A stretch of DNA of 64,000 bases. Origin: Phoebastria nigripes (lineage: Eukaryota > Chordata > Aves > Procellariiformes > Diomedeidae). The notes under the pieces were generated by a model. The model saw only the letters and a program-made list of their open reading frames with translations. It was not told the origin of the DNA and did not search any database. The position numbers and the translations under genes are program-made. This document shows positions 37,001 to 49,799 of this stretch, one piece after another. The stretch covers positions 570,959 through 634,958 of the forward strand of contig JAYKAV010002920.1 of the NCBI GenBank assembly GCA_035582835.1. The letters run 5' to 3'. How positions within the stretch are numbered: the stretch's first letter is position 1; the number at the start of each line of letters is the position of its first letter.

Positions 37001-39590
37001 ATTTTAACAAGTTCCCCACCTCCATGCTGCAGGTCATCATCCCATCAGGTCTGCAGATGTGACTGTGATGGGGACCTACCATCAACTGCATCAGTGGCGT
37101 TAAAAACCTGCCAAATCAAAGAAAAAGAAACAGTTCTTCATGGATTGGTTTGTTGGTTGGTTTTTAAACCAGGATGATTTGACTGTTAAGGTAATTATGC
37201 CCTCAGCCTCTCTGCGCTCCACTAGCATGCAGACAGCATAAATTCCTGAGCTTTTGAAGGGTGAAATGAATATTAGTTCATTTGATATGCAAGAGGGACA
37301 GTGAAAGGGTATTTTGATCCTACAAGTACAGACTTCAAACCAGGTTAATTCTCTAATAGCACATACAGAGACCTATGAACATAAAAATCTAGATTTAATT
37401 ATACTGCATATTATGTTTTCCTAAATATTTTAATAAATAAATAATATTTGAGGGTAATAAAATAATTGTACTGGAATATAATAATGTCTCAGGCACTGAG
37501 GGAATAAAAGGTATGAAAAATTTCTCATAAAAATGTAATCCTTGGGATATAACCTTGTTACTTGCATTTCAATATCATATGGACACTTTATCCAGTAGGT
37601 TAAAGAGTTCTCAGTGCTAGTTATTGGGACTTGTTTGTCTTAAATTAGCCCCAGAAGGGTTTTCCTTGTAATTCCTGTATAAAAAGGAAAGATATTAAAT
37701 ACTTCAATTACAATAATTTTGAAGTCTAATCTAGATTCTAGAAAATTAAAAAATACCTATTTCATTTCAGGAGAGTTTCATGTTCACTAAATTTAATACA
37801 TATTTCTCCTTCACTCAAGAAGATTGAATGAAGAAAACAGTAATTTTACTGTAATTTATTTACACAATGTTGGAACAACATGCCAACACTTGTAGTAGGT
37901 AATTTACTTAGGGAAGTACCCAAAGACAATAACAAAGAAGCTTTTGTTTAAAGTTCAACTTTTATATATGCTTCAGGTACTTAAGTATTGTGACTGCCAA
38001 GCTGGAGTAACCATGAGGTATCTCCGAGTAAAGAATGCAGCCTTCCAACCTAGGAAAGAAGAATTAGCATGAGCACAGAATGGTTAACGGGTCACAAATT
38101 CTCTAGACACTTGGACAAAATACTACACATGTAGGTCCATTTACAGCACNTCAGTCCATAACATTAAGGATGTACGTAGGTGTCTGTATCATCNTGGTCT
38201 CATTTTTCTCTGTTTTCGCAAATTTAAAAATAAATTAAATAATATCGATAAGTAATGTATTACCTAGCATGTTTACCTGTATGTTCAAGGCCAAGGCTTC
38301 GCACTGAGCTCCCTATCTAAGCATTGATAAGAGAGCTGTGAACTTTCAGGTGACCTTTTCATCCAAATTTATAGCTTCTGATGATGAGATTTAATGAACT
38401 ACTGACCTTTGGTTGATATTACACATCTGCAAAAACTTTGGAGCTTCATTTCAGGTTCTGATGGCAGCTTTTCTCCATTGAGCTGATAAATATAAACAAC
38501 ATTCCTATAAACTAAAAAGCACAGGCATTGGATTTACAGAAATAAAGAAAATTCAGAAAGCTTTTAGTCTATGGGTCAGCAAGCCAGGCAGTCAGAACAG
38601 GGCTGTAAGACCAGAATTACTGAATAGAAATATAATGGTGCATTTTTGCTAATAAAATTATGCTTAGACCCTACATTATGATTTCAAGTAGATACGTCCA
38701 TAGTAGAACGTTCAGTGTTATGCAGAAATACTGAAAACAGGTTTAAGCATCTCTGTACTATCCTATAGTCTGCAGTATAGACAGACCCTCAGCAAAAACT
38801 GATTTTCACTGCAGTATTATTTGATTTCAGGCTGACACCTCTGTACANTACATAGTTAGCCTGCTTTGCTTTCTGCAGTTTAGTCTATAAACTAGAGATA
38901 AGAAAGTACAGAGAGCAGCAGAAGAGGTTCTCTCAATGGTACCTCCAAGGACAGTGAGCTGAAATTTATAAATAATTGAATTGTGATAGCAGCCCTGTTT
39001 TAATGCTGAGGCCACAGTAACAGCTTACCAGAAAAGACAATATGCCTACATCATACTGGCAATATCAGGATCTCCTCTGGCCTCCAGATCAGGTCAGCAC
39101 AATCCTAAAGGCTCTTATGACCAGTGTCACAGTTGAAGTGGTGGCTAGCACCTGAGGAAAGCCACTCNTATCAGCTCTCCATCTTCTCTTCCCCTGCCAG
39201 GGAACCAGCCTGTCTGGCATGTAGTCCACATCCATCCTGTCCCCATGGACCCTTTAAAAGTGTGTAGTAGAGCTGATTTTCAGAAGACATCAGAACACTC
39301 TAATTTACTCTTTAATTTACTTTAGTTTAAGGTTGAATGTGGCTCTGAACAGTCCCATGGCTTTCTTGGACTTCTTGTCTGTATCCCCTGCTGTCTTTAG
39401 TCTCCCACTGAGGAGGCAAGTCCTTCCAGCGCAGGAGCTTTCCCATTGTTCTCTACGTCTACGCAACCCTCAGCACAGGAATGTCAAGGACAGGGGGATT
39501 CTAGGGAATACCATCTCACTAGTAAATGAATACATAACTTTGCATACATTTAGAGAAAATTTTTAAGCAGTTAGCAGTGAAATCAGTAAA
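34060..39590. other. Intergenic DNA, no recognised gene
   Basis: AT-rich sequence with short, non-homologous frames and homopolymer runs (for example T-rich at 35.96 kb). Nothing further identified. Confidence 0.5.
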
Positions 39591-39680
39591 AATAGAATCA
39601 GAGAATCATAGAATCATTNAGGTTGGAAAAGACCTCTAAGATCAAGTCCAACCATAAACCTAGCACTGCCAAGTCCACCA

Positions 39681-40889
39681 CTAAACCATGTCCCTAAGCA
39701 CCACATCTACACATCTTTTAAATACCTCCAAGCATGGTGACTCAACCACTTCCCTGGGCAGCCTGTTCCAATGCTTGACAACCCTTTCGGTGAAGAAATT
39801 TTTCCTAATGTCCAATCTAAACCTCCCCTGGCNCAACCTAAGGCCGTTTCCTCTTGTCCTATCCCTTGTTACTTGGGAGAAGAGACCAACACCCACCTCG
39901 CTACAACCTCCTTTCAGGCAGCTGTAGAGAGCGATAAGGTCTCCCCTCAGCCTCCTTTTCTCCAGGCTAATCAACCCCAGTTCCCTCAGCCGCTCCTCAT
40001 AAGACTTGTTCTCCAGANCCTTCACCAGCTTCATTGCCCTCCTCTGGACACGCTCCAGCACCTCAATGTCCTTCTTGTAGTGAGGGGCCCAAAACCGAAC
40101 ACGGTATTCGAGGTGCGGCCTCACCAGTGCCGAGTACAGGGGCATGATCACNTCCCTACTCCTGCTGGCCACACTATTTCTGATACAAGCCAGGATGCTA
40201 TTGGCCTTCTGGGCCACCTGGGCACACTGCNGGCTCATATTCAGCTGGCTGTCAACCAGCACCCCCAGGTCCTTTTCCGACAGGCAGCTTTCCAGCCACT
40301 CTTCCCCCAGCCTGTAGCCTTGCATGGGGTTGTTGTGACCCAAGTGCAGGACCCGGCACTTGGCCTTGTTGAACCTCATGCAGTTGGCCTCAGCCCATNG
40401 ATCCAGCCTGTCCAGGTCCCTCTGCAGAGCCTTCCTACCCTCAAGCAGATCAACACTCCCGCCCAGCTTGGTGTCATCTGCAAACTTACTGAGGGAGCAC
40501 TCAATCCCCTCATCCAGCTCATTGATAAAGATATTGAACAAGACCAGCCCCAAAACCGAGCCCTGGGGAACACTGCTTGTGACCAGCCGCCAACTGGATT
40601 TAACTCCATTCACCACAACTCTTTAGGCCTGGCCATCCAGCCAGTTTTTTACCCAGTGAAGAGTACACCCATCCGAGCTATGAGCAGCCAATTTCTCCAG
40701 GAGAATGCTGTGGGAAATGGTGTCAAAGGCTTTACTAAAGTCTAGGCAGACCACATCCCCAGCNTTTCCCTCATCCACTAGGCGGGTCACCTGGTCATAG
40801 AAGGAGATCAGGTTAGTCAAGCAGGACCTGCCTTTCATAAACCCTGGGCCTGATCGCCTGGTTGTCCTGTACGTGCCGCATGATGGCAC
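39681..40889 (-). pseudogene. CR1 reverse transcriptase remnant
   Basis: A single frame with one internal stop. The upstream part (40889-40623) holds CLTNLISFYDQVTRLVDEG and CLDFSKAFDTISHSILLEKL; the downstream part (40616-39681) holds [20 protein letters not shown] (catalytic aspartates) and the C-terminal [15 protein letters not shown] motif. The encoded enzyme copies LINE RNA at the insertion site in intact elements. This copy lacks the endonuclease domain and cannot be active. Confidence 0.9.
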
Positions 40890-40928
40890 TCAGGATGATC
40901 TGCTCCATAACCTGGCCCAGCACTGAGN

Positions 40929-41494
40929 TGTCCTGGTTCCGGCTGGGACAGAGTTAACGTTTTTCCCAGTAGCTGGGGGGGATGTGCTGTGTTTTGGGTT
41001 TGGTATAATAGGAGCGTTGATGGCCAATTGATGTTTTGGGTGTTGCTGGGTGGTGCTTGCACCGGGCACTTTTCAGCCTCCCATGCCCTGCCAGGTGCAT
41101 GGGAAGCTGGCAGGGGGAGCATAGCCAGGGCCGTTGACCCAGCTGGCCAATGGGGTATTCCATACCATGTGATGTCATGCACAGTATAAAACTAAGGGGG
41201 GGGGGGCTCTGGCGTCACGGGACGGGCTCTTGTATATCGGGCTACACGTCAGTCGGCGGGTGGTGAGCAGTTGCATTGTGCATCGCCTGCTTTGTATATT
41301 CTATTATTGTTGTTGTTATCACTGTTATTATTACTGTTTTACTTTGTTTTACTTCAATTATTAAACTGTTTTCATCTCAACCTGTGAGTTTTCCTGCTTG
41401 TGCCCTCCCAATTCTCTCCCCCATCCTACCGGAGGCGGGGGGTGAGCNAGCGGCTGCATGGTGCTTAGTTGCTGGCTGGGGTTAAACCACAACA
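40929..41494 (+). mobile_element. Second solo LTR of the same retroviral family
   Basis: It begins TGTCCTGG and ends CACAACA. TATAAA lies at 41185-41190 and ATTAAA at 41360-41365. Flanking 5-mers TGAGN (40924-40928) and CGAGG (41495-41499) look like a diverged target duplication. It shares with the 23.5-kb LTR the block GGGGTATTCCATACCAT and the GCTTAGTTGCTGGCTGGGGT 3' region. No viral coding sequence is present. Confidence 0.87.
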
Positions 41495-41584
41495 CGAGGT
41501 CAGACTGACAGGTCTGTAGTTCCCTGGATCCTCATTCTGGCCATTCTTGCAGATGGGCATCACATTTGCTAACCTCCAGTCAAC

Positions 41585-41906
41585 TGAAATAAGTATGTGA
41601 ACAGCTGCCTACAAGAATGAGAGCAAGTAAAGAATTCACAACTCTGTTCATGCAGAAGAGTCAGCACACAATAAAGTGTAGAAGAAACCTCCAGAGTACG
41701 CAGCTCTTCTAACACCTTCCAAGATGCTCCTTCAAATGACCTAAACAATCCACAATTGTCACTGGCCATCTACACAGCATCTTACATCCAACAGCAAATA
41801 TACCATAAAGCAACACTACTTAGCCCAGATTATTGTCTCTTTTTGATTTACAAAATACTGCCTGTGCTGCGCAGAAATCATTGCCCAAACCTACTTGTCT
41901 CCTCCT

Positions 41907-41946
<40 letters not shown>

Positions 41947-44900
41947 TTCCTGGTCTCACTCTTCTGTGCTTTTTTGCCACTCAGCTCCTTGCAACTCACT
42001 CTGGTCTTCAGCTGAGTGCAAGCAAACTCTGTTTCTCATATAGCATCAGGCATCCAAGGTTGCATATAATTGCAAAGCAGGCTTTTTAACAAATGACCCT
42101 CAGGATATTGGTCATCCTCCAGAAAGCTGAGAGGACAAGGTGGAGCCAGCCCACAACTTTGCTCATAGTAGAAGCTCTGTGTGAGCCTCAGGCTGTGTGA
42201 GCCAGCAGGGCCCAAGCTCCCCTGTCCCGGGTCTTCCCAGGCTCACCTTCACGTGGGCTGACACATTAGGGACAAGAAGGCTTGTGCCACTATGTGTGGT
42301 AGCCTGGACTAGACAAATAAACATCTTGAGTGAGTAGGAAGAAAAATGCTGTAATGTTCTGAAAGGTGCCCTTGTCCCCTTACAGGGCAAGGCAAGAGGT
42401 AGTGGGGTTATGCCTGATGAAGATCGGTTAAGGCTTGTTGGACATTCAGAAAGACTTTGTTGAGTAAGTATTTTGTTATGTACCTGAAAGGAAGAAAACT
42501 CCTATATAATCAAAGCAAGCTTGTTGCAGCATTTCATGGTACTATCATAAACATATGTTTCCCTCTAATGCTGTTTAAAGTAACTTCTTGGGATTTGAAG
42601 CTGGAATCTGTTTCCCTGTTCACTGTGTTTACAGACTAGTCTGTTATTATAGACATGTTCAATAGCTCGTGCATTTTACTGTGTTCCATTTACTTGCTTT
42701 TGTAATCAAACAAATGAGGTTCGGGAGGTTTTCCACTGAAGAAAAACAGTAAAAGATAATTTTAAGTATGATTCAAGGCCTGCTGAGTCAATGGCAAAGA
42801 TTCATTTTTTCCATTAATATTTCCTCAAATCGTAAGGAAATGGAGTATGTATGTAAAAAGAATGTTTTTATTTTATTTTATTGCAGTATCTTATTTATAA
42901 AATTCTCAATTTAAAATAATAATTTATAATATTATATTAGCCTGTTTTGGAAGACGGAGACACATAATCAGATAAAATGATCAACAGGGAAATACTGCAT
43001 TTCATACTCATTACCTGTAGGGCCAAATTATGCGTCTCTGATTTAGACAGCTAAACAAAGTTGTCAGATTTTCAGATAGGTATTCAGACATTCTTATGCA
43101 GCACATTTCAAAATAGGACCATGTCATTCAACTCTTACAGAGCAGTGAGATTTTTCTGAAAATCTTTCACATAACCCTGTTTTTTCTCAAAGCAATGTGA
43201 ATACTGCCATCTAGCTGTACAGTAACAGTGCATCTTTAGTCCAGTTCTGCTAGACAAAAACTTTTTCAGTTTCAGTTTGGAATAGAGCAGAACTAAGATA
43301 CAAAAGTTCCAGTTGCATTTCTGCTAATTCAAAAAGATGTAGGCACCACTGAATTGTAATACTATTAAAACATTTAATAGTATTATTAAAATACTATTAC
43401 AATATTATAAAATACTATTTTGACAGCAAACTGAAAAGTTAAGAACAAGTTGAAGGTTCAAATTATTGCATCTGATGGTGAACAAGCTATTTCTTGCAAA
43501 TGACTTATTTTACAAATGCAGGATCTTATTTTTCAAAGGTTTATACATGCCTTTAATTGAATGGGGTAACTAATAAAGTTAAAAACACACATTAGTAAAT
43601 CNAAGTCTAGATCCTCTTGCCAGTTTAAGATTCACCTACCAAAGATCAGCATTTCTACAAAACATTTTGTCTAACAAATATCTTTATTATCATATTTAAT
43701 CCATGAATTGTTTGGAAACTGTTTNTATAGAGTGTCAGCTGAACACTCTGTATTCAAACTGTACTGGTTGAGTTCTGCCATTGGCCATATGGAGGCACTT
43801 TCAGATGAGTATCATTGCATGCTCAAGATGTTGCTCCACCAAGCATCCTACTCAACACCTCTTTGGGTAACCAAAAGACACATGCACAGAACTTGCCCTG
43901 ATACTGAGAGGGTCATGGGTGGTCTCAGCACCTAGACTTGGGAAATAGAAGAACTGATTTCCACAGCCTATTTCCACATTTCATCCAGAGCATTACGGAC
44001 ATAGCTGTGCAGAGCCAGACTGTTGTTTGGGATTACTCAGTGGGTAACTAGAATCATTCTAGTTGAGCTCCTGCCCATCAATTTGAGGAGCTTGTATTTC
44101 AAAACAAATTGAGACACATGACTCCTTCAACTTTCTTCCCTAGGCAGGGAAAACTGATGCAATTACATGACAGATATGCCACCTAGTTAAACACACAGTG
44201 TCACTTCTAAGTACAAAGCTATTGGGAAAGCTATCCACTTCCCACCTGAGGAAGAAAAAATCTACGTAAGCTAGCACACACACAGTGGGACTCCAACTAG
44301 AAAGCGAAACCTATCCAAAGACAGACGTAGCTTAAACATAAAAGGAGAGGAAATCTACATAAGTAGATGTCTCTTAGCTAGTATTTCATATATCCTTACC
44401 GAACAAGACACACAGGACCAGTTCACAGAATTGTCTAGTCCAAAACCTGACCAATACCAGATTCATCAAAGGAAGATGCAAGAAAACATGTTGTTACCTA
44501 CCAAATAACAGCCCTCAGACCCGTCCTAGTTCAAGCAACAGGAGATTAGCCTGAATTTCAGATCGTGAAGAGCTGAGACTACAAGAAGAGACAAAACAGC
44601 CACAAGCAGGGCCCCACACTGCTTCACCTAGATCATTAGGAAAACAGATGTTCTCCCACATCATCTGTAGCAAAACCTTGATGATAGTTGTTCTTACATG
44701 TACTACATCACAAGGCCCTAATTCTGTCAATATTATTTTTTGAATAGCGCGCACACACACACAGAGCTGAATGAGAGTTACAGCTTCTTATTAAAAGATG
44801 AAGAGACTACATGCAATCAAATGACTAACTCAATTTATCACAAATGCGGAGCCACTCTTGGCCACTGAAAAACAATAAAAAAAGCAACGCTTGATATCAC

Positions 44901-45960
44901 TAGGGCTATACATATTTTTCAGTTTGACACATTACTGCTTGATGGTGGTGTGAGCCACAAAAAGCCAAAAGACAAACAAGAAGTTATCTCTCATGTTCCC
45001 AGAAAAATTAATTTATGGTGAAGTGTTTCTCCCAAACATCAGGACCATTAAAAAAACCCTTTAATTATGGATACAGTGTGAGATGCACTGCTTTCAAATT
45101 TTGCATTTTTAATTTTGCATTTTTAATCTTCTGTATGCCCCCCCAAAAAAAACCCAACAGGATAAATTGCATAATTCAGGATTATTTATTAATTGTGTAA
45201 AATTTCACTCCCAGACTTGTGAAGTGCGAAGTCCTTGCCCCTGAATGGTCTCTCTTTTTTGACAGCAGCATACATTGCACCTTTGGTGCTAAAAGAAAAA
45301 GTAATATATTTCACTACCTCAGCTGCTTTCTGCAGTCTGACAGTATGTCGAATCATTCTGGAAAACACATAGCTGTTATCTAATAAAGTGGCCACTATTC
45401 CAAGTGCCACAAAGGGGGACGATAGAATACTCCATCAGCATTTTAATTTATTTTTCCTCTGAACTGAACAAGCAGCATCTCAATATTGTAATCAACGTAT
45501 GAAACTCGAGTTTTGTGGTGCCCAGTTTTATTGTGATCTGCCCCAGCAGGGATGCATTTAGCTATAAACCACCCAAGAGAATAGCTTTGTTACCACTAGT
45601 CTTTACAGAGCCAGGTATTTTCCTGGTAGTATTCTCTTCTGACCATTTTTGTCAACTTATTTTAGGTACTGCTGAATTAACAAACTGAACTCCCAGTCAA
45701 CTTAAGCTGGTCCATCATCTGTCTCCCTAGTTCCCACATACCTATCTCCATTGCAGCAGACCCTGCCGTAGCAGACCCTCCAAGAGCACTTTGAACACTT
45801 TCCAGAAAAATTTCCCTTAGGCTTGACTTGAGGACCATGCTTGTAGCATCTCTGAAGGCAGGAAATGTTAAAGCTGGGGTCCCATAAAATGGTCTAGCTT
45901 TTCTGTGCTTACTCTGTGGGTACCCCTATTCAACATAAGAATACGGCAGATTAGGGAGAC
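41585..45960. other. Intergenic DNA, no recognised gene
   Basis: AT-rich, with a hexanucleotide repeat at 41.9 kb and runs of simple A/T sequence around 42.8-43.4 kb. No supported coding exon. Confidence 0.5.
41907..41946. repeat. TACCCA hexanucleotide microsatellite
   Basis: 6.7 perfect copies of TACCCA. Because the unit is six bases, every frame reads as a dipeptide repeat. Confidence 0.97.
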
Positions 45961-47090
45961 AGCATTTAATGGTTACACACATGCAAATGACTGCTCATAG
46001 CGAAGGGCAGGGAAAAACCTTGCTCAAGATGGCTGCAGTCTGGCAAGTGGCCAAATGCAACGCACAGGTGATATCTGGACCCATATCTATATTTCTGAAT
46101 TCGTACAGCCTTCTCCTTTCCAGGGCGGTACTGTTAACAGCCAGGTTATTCCATCACTCTTTGGGAGCGGGCATCCCAGATGAGATCTTCTCAGGAGCCA
46201 CCTACCCTTTCCAGATGTTTCATGATTGTCCGCTGTCTAGGTTGTTAAGTGCATTACCCCTGCTTGTAGTTCAAGTCTATCAACATTGGACATACACGCT
46301 GAAGACATGTTCTTGCACCTTAGCAAAGTGCCGGTTCACTCTGAGGTCAGTAGCTGGCATAATTTTAGAAAGCTGCAATATTACCTTTGTCAGACAGCTG
46401 TTACTGCCGCTTCCTCACATGGCTTGAGGACAATTTATCTGCAAATGATTATGGGGTTTGATGGCAGAAAAAAGGTAATCATCACAGGTAAGACCATCTA
46501 CTCATCTACCACAAAAGTTTTTACTATTGTTACAACGTGTAGAATAATTATATATTCAGTTGTATCTACACAACAGCGATTTATTGTGCTTCCATCAGTG
46601 TTTTGGGGGCTGCTGACTAAAAGCACTCTGTCTACACAGCATGATTCCCATCAGATGTTTAACCAGGTTACAGTTGTACTGGCATTTGGTGTAAGTCAGT
46701 GAAATTTATTTGCATACTAGTAAGTGCTTTTGGAGAATTCGCGCATATTTTTTATTCACAGCCTCACCCCCCCATGTTTGCTAACTTTTACGGATCAGCT
46801 GGAGATCCCTCAATGATTTTACTATTTGAATGATGTTTAAATAACTTGGATATATATACATGCTTATATACCTAAATACATATATATATAAAAATATTGC
46901 CTAGCTTATGTAGAACATATTTATATGTTATTAAAGCATAAAAAAGGAGATACTTGGGGAAAATTATTTTTGTGAAACTGCAGACAAAAATTAAGCAAGC
47001 CCACAGTGGTTGTTTAGATTGAAATCACTAAAGACATAGCTCACCACAAACGGAGTTATCATTTGCAAATGAGGATGAAGACTTGAAGAA
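45961..47090. other. Intergenic DNA with overlapping open frames of unknown meaning
   Basis: Two plus-strand frames overlap (45969-46427, 152 codons from ATG, and 46286-46702, 138 codons). Neither resembles a known family and no splice or polyadenylation context supports them. TA-rich simple sequence lies at 46.85-46.92 kb. Confidence 0.35.
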
Positions 47091-47099
47091 TAAACACGC

Positions 47100-47440
47100 A
47101 GTTTAATTTTTGCAGATTCAGGTCAGGCAGAAGCAGTTTATTTCTACAGCTATAGGAAGGAATGCGTAGCAACAGAGGTTCAGCCCTCTACCGATGCGAA
47201 TTCTGACTTAAAGCAAAAGTACTAGGGCTTATATAAATTCACAGCGGATACAAGCTGCCCTGTGAGGGGGCCTGGTACGGCAGAGCAGCATCTGCATGGA
47301 AGGAAACGTTGTCACGGTGGACGTGCCCGTGTGTTCCTGATAGCCCGGAGCACGCAGCCAGGCGGCCTCGGCGTACATCTGTTCAGCTCATCCCTCCCTC
47401 GCTTGTGACGCTGCTGTGCCCTTCACCAGCTTCCAGGCCT
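47100..47440 (-). mobile_element. Possible further LTR remnant
   Basis: A block that keeps CpGs in AT-rich DNA. On the minus strand it has TTTATATAAG near 47.23 kb followed about 90 bp later by AATAAA near 47.14 kb, the spacing seen in retroviral LTRs. Clear TG...CA ends and a target duplication could not be fixed, so this is tentative. Confidence 0.3.
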
Positions 47441-47877
47441 AGCAAGGCCTGCTTCCACGAAGCAATGCTGGTAAAAGGGATTATTTAGGCCTGTTTCCAG
47501 AAAATGCTGAACTGCTGAAAATGCTGATGGATAAAAATGACATAAATGTTTCTCTTTAGGAGGCATCCTTTCAATTGATCTATATAAACTACTTCTGCTC
47601 TTACAGAAATAAAAAAATAATCTATCATCACCTCATCATTTACATCTTCTCATGACTGACCTGTGTTTCAGCACTCTTTCTGCTGGTTTATTTAACCTGT
47701 TTCTACATTCTGATTAAACCACGTATTTAAGAAGGAACCAAACTGAAGTAGAAGAGCTCTGAGATGAAGAATTGTTTGTTGTTCCTACTCCTCTCTAGGA
47801 ATCCACTTAAGGCCACTGTTTTGATTGGTTTGGGTTTGGGGGTTTTCTCTGTTTAAGGATGAGACCAGCATTTAATT

Positions 47878-48150
47878 CACAGAATCACAGAAAAATTTAG
47901 GCTTGAAGGGATCACTGAAAGTCACCTAGTCCAACCCTCCGCTCAAAGCATAGCCAGCTCGGAAGCTACACCAAGTTGCTCAGGGTCTTGTCCAGCTGGG
48001 TTTTGAACCGCCCAGGGATGGAGGTTGCACGGCCTCCCTGGGCAAACCGTGACCAGTGTCTGACCACCTGCATGGTTCTAAAAAAAATATAAAAAGTCCT
48101 TCTACTGACTTGCACCACTGCTTGAAGAGAGTGTCCCTTTCTGTCGTAAA
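47878..48150 (-). mobile_element. CR1 LINE 3' fragment
   Basis: The plus strand begins ACAGAATCACAGAAAAATTT and continues with the typical complement of the CR1 3' UTR (AGTCCAACCCTCC, GGGATGGAGGTTGC). Short, 5'-truncated and non-coding. The right edge is approximate. Confidence 0.8.
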
Positions 48151-48159
48151 ACTGTTCTT

Positions 48160-49310
48160 CATTTCCTCGTAAGTCTTGCATGTATCCACATAACATAATT
48201 CAGTGTCATCTGGTTACCTGAGCCCAACCTATCATCTGTTCAAACCACTGTTCAGAGCCCTCTCCACCAGCCCAAACCACATATGCCACCCTCAGCCATC
48301 TGCATACTACTTCATATACAAACACCATCCTCATCACTGTTTGAAGAGAGGAATTCTCCCTGATTTGTGGATGGCTTGTCCCTCCTCCACGTTGTTCTCT
48401 GTTTCTNGTCAGTAGGGAAGGAGTGAAGAGCGGGCAACTGAGAAGTTGGGAACACAGAATTCCTAGATAAATGTTGTTCTAGAAACTGCAATGTGTGACG
48501 AATTTCCAGAGATACTTCAGAGCTAAATGAAGCTAAGAGGCAAACCCATCTTCCAGGACTGTGCTGGACAGGGCTGCCACTACCTAAACACAATGTTTAC
48601 TATGAATTTCTTACGGTCTGCGGTCCGGGGTGTGTTAAAGGTTGATTCACAATCAGCATACACATGACAGTACCTGAGAAAGCAAGTGAATTAGCCACAA
48701 CAGGGCTGGGACTCAACAAGTTCTGGAAGAGCTAGCTCAGGTAAAGAACCGTGCACCATGGAATGCACCTTTGCTGGATTTAACATTGTTAGACATTTTC
48801 TATGTGAAAGTCAAGCTGCAGAAGATTCTCAGCATCGGTTATGGAAGCGGCAAATAAATAATGTACTGCTAGATTATATGCAGAAATTCTAACAGCTGTT
48901 TCACTGAGAAGTTGAAGTTTCACTGAGAACATAAGGCAAGTGCTGGAAACTTAGTGAGACCATTTTTCTTTCGNTTTTTCACACCACCAGTGCAGAAATG
49001 CAGCTCCTCCCTCCCACAGCTGAGAAGCCAGTACCTGGGGAGGCAGCCAGCTCCACCTTCCCCAGGTTTGGAAATGAGCCTCACCTTCAGCCTCTGCAAG
49101 AGGTGAGAAGTCAGCCGTTTTGTCACAATTATAACAGCCAAAATGAAANTTGAAACGTGACAGCAAAGGGGAGAGTTTTAACCTTCCGAGTNATAGTTTT
49201 TAGGCCTTATTTTTCCATTTTTGAGTATTGATTTCAATTCCCTAACTAGAAGCTCTGGTTCGAGCAAGACATCCTGGCATTTTTGCCAGTGCCAGCTATG
49301 AAGCCTGCTT
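48160..49310. other. Intergenic DNA upstream of the SPART CpG island
   Basis: No gene or repeat recognised beyond short chance frames. Confidence 0.5.
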
Positions 49311-49555
49311 TCACTTGCCGGGCGTTGCCAGTGTCACCGTCTCCCGCCCCCAGGCCGCTGCCGACAGGCCGGCTGGGCCCAGCGCCGCAGCCGACGCTGC
49401 CCCCGGGGTGGGGGAGCGGCAGGAGAGCGTGTCCTCCTTTTTCCTGACAGGAGATCAAGCCGGNGGAAGGCACGGACCACAGCCAGCACTTATGAAACAC
49501 CTTTTATTAATCACACAGTTGTTACCAAGCGAATCAAGCTGCTGCAACTACGCAG

Positions 49556-49570
49556 AGCGCCCCCTGCGGC
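49556..49570 (-). promoter_or_regulatory. CTCF-like motif
   Basis: AGCGCCCCCTGCGGC matches the reverse form of the CTCF core (AGCGCCCCCT...GG). It sits at the 5' side of the SPART CpG island. Motif match only. Confidence 0.35.
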
Positions 49571-49771
49571 ACCGTGTCTCCTCACGCCTCCCGACCCCAG
49601 CCCCGCAGACGCCCCTGCGGAAGCTCTCTCTCGCTCCGCCGCGGGCGCCTTCCCCGCGCCCCCCGCCGAATAGCCCCCCTACAGCGCCGCCGGCCGCCCC
49701 ACCGGCCGCCGACAGACCAGCGCTCCCTCAGGACCGCCCCGCCCCCGCGCGCACCCCCAGCGGGCGCTCGG

Positions 49772-49779
49772 TGACGTCA
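49772..49779. promoter_or_regulatory. Perfect cAMP response element (TGACGTCA)
   Basis: Palindromic CREB/ATF site about 110 bp upstream of the likely exon 1 donor. This position is typical for functional CREs in CpG-island promoters. Confidence 0.55.
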
Positions 49780-49799
49780 CAGTCGCGTGCCGGTGGCCC

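Larger units (their letters stand above)
39594..41583 (-). mobile_element. Relatively young CR1 LINE, 5'-truncated, split by a solo LTR
   Basis: Minus strand. The 3' end carries the CR1 tail of ATTCTATG-type 8-mers (39594-39620). The 5' edge reads DWRLANVMPICK...EDPGNYRPVSLTS and is truncated near 41583. An LTR interrupts it at 40929-41494. The reverse-transcriptase frame is open for 311 codons (40616-39681), with FADD, PQGSVLG and LDFSKAFD motifs. It is disabled by an in-frame TAA after WLDGQA (about 40623), a small frame-shifting loss near 40.85 kb, missing N-terminal domains and the LTR. Confidence 0.95.

Noticed and set aside
39771..40745. 324-codon plus-strand frame
   Set aside because: It is the antisense shadow of the CR1 reverse-transcriptase frame and reads as low-complexity H/Q/P/L sequence.
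41907..41946. Interstitial telomeric repeat
   Set aside because: The unit is TACCCA, not TAACCC.
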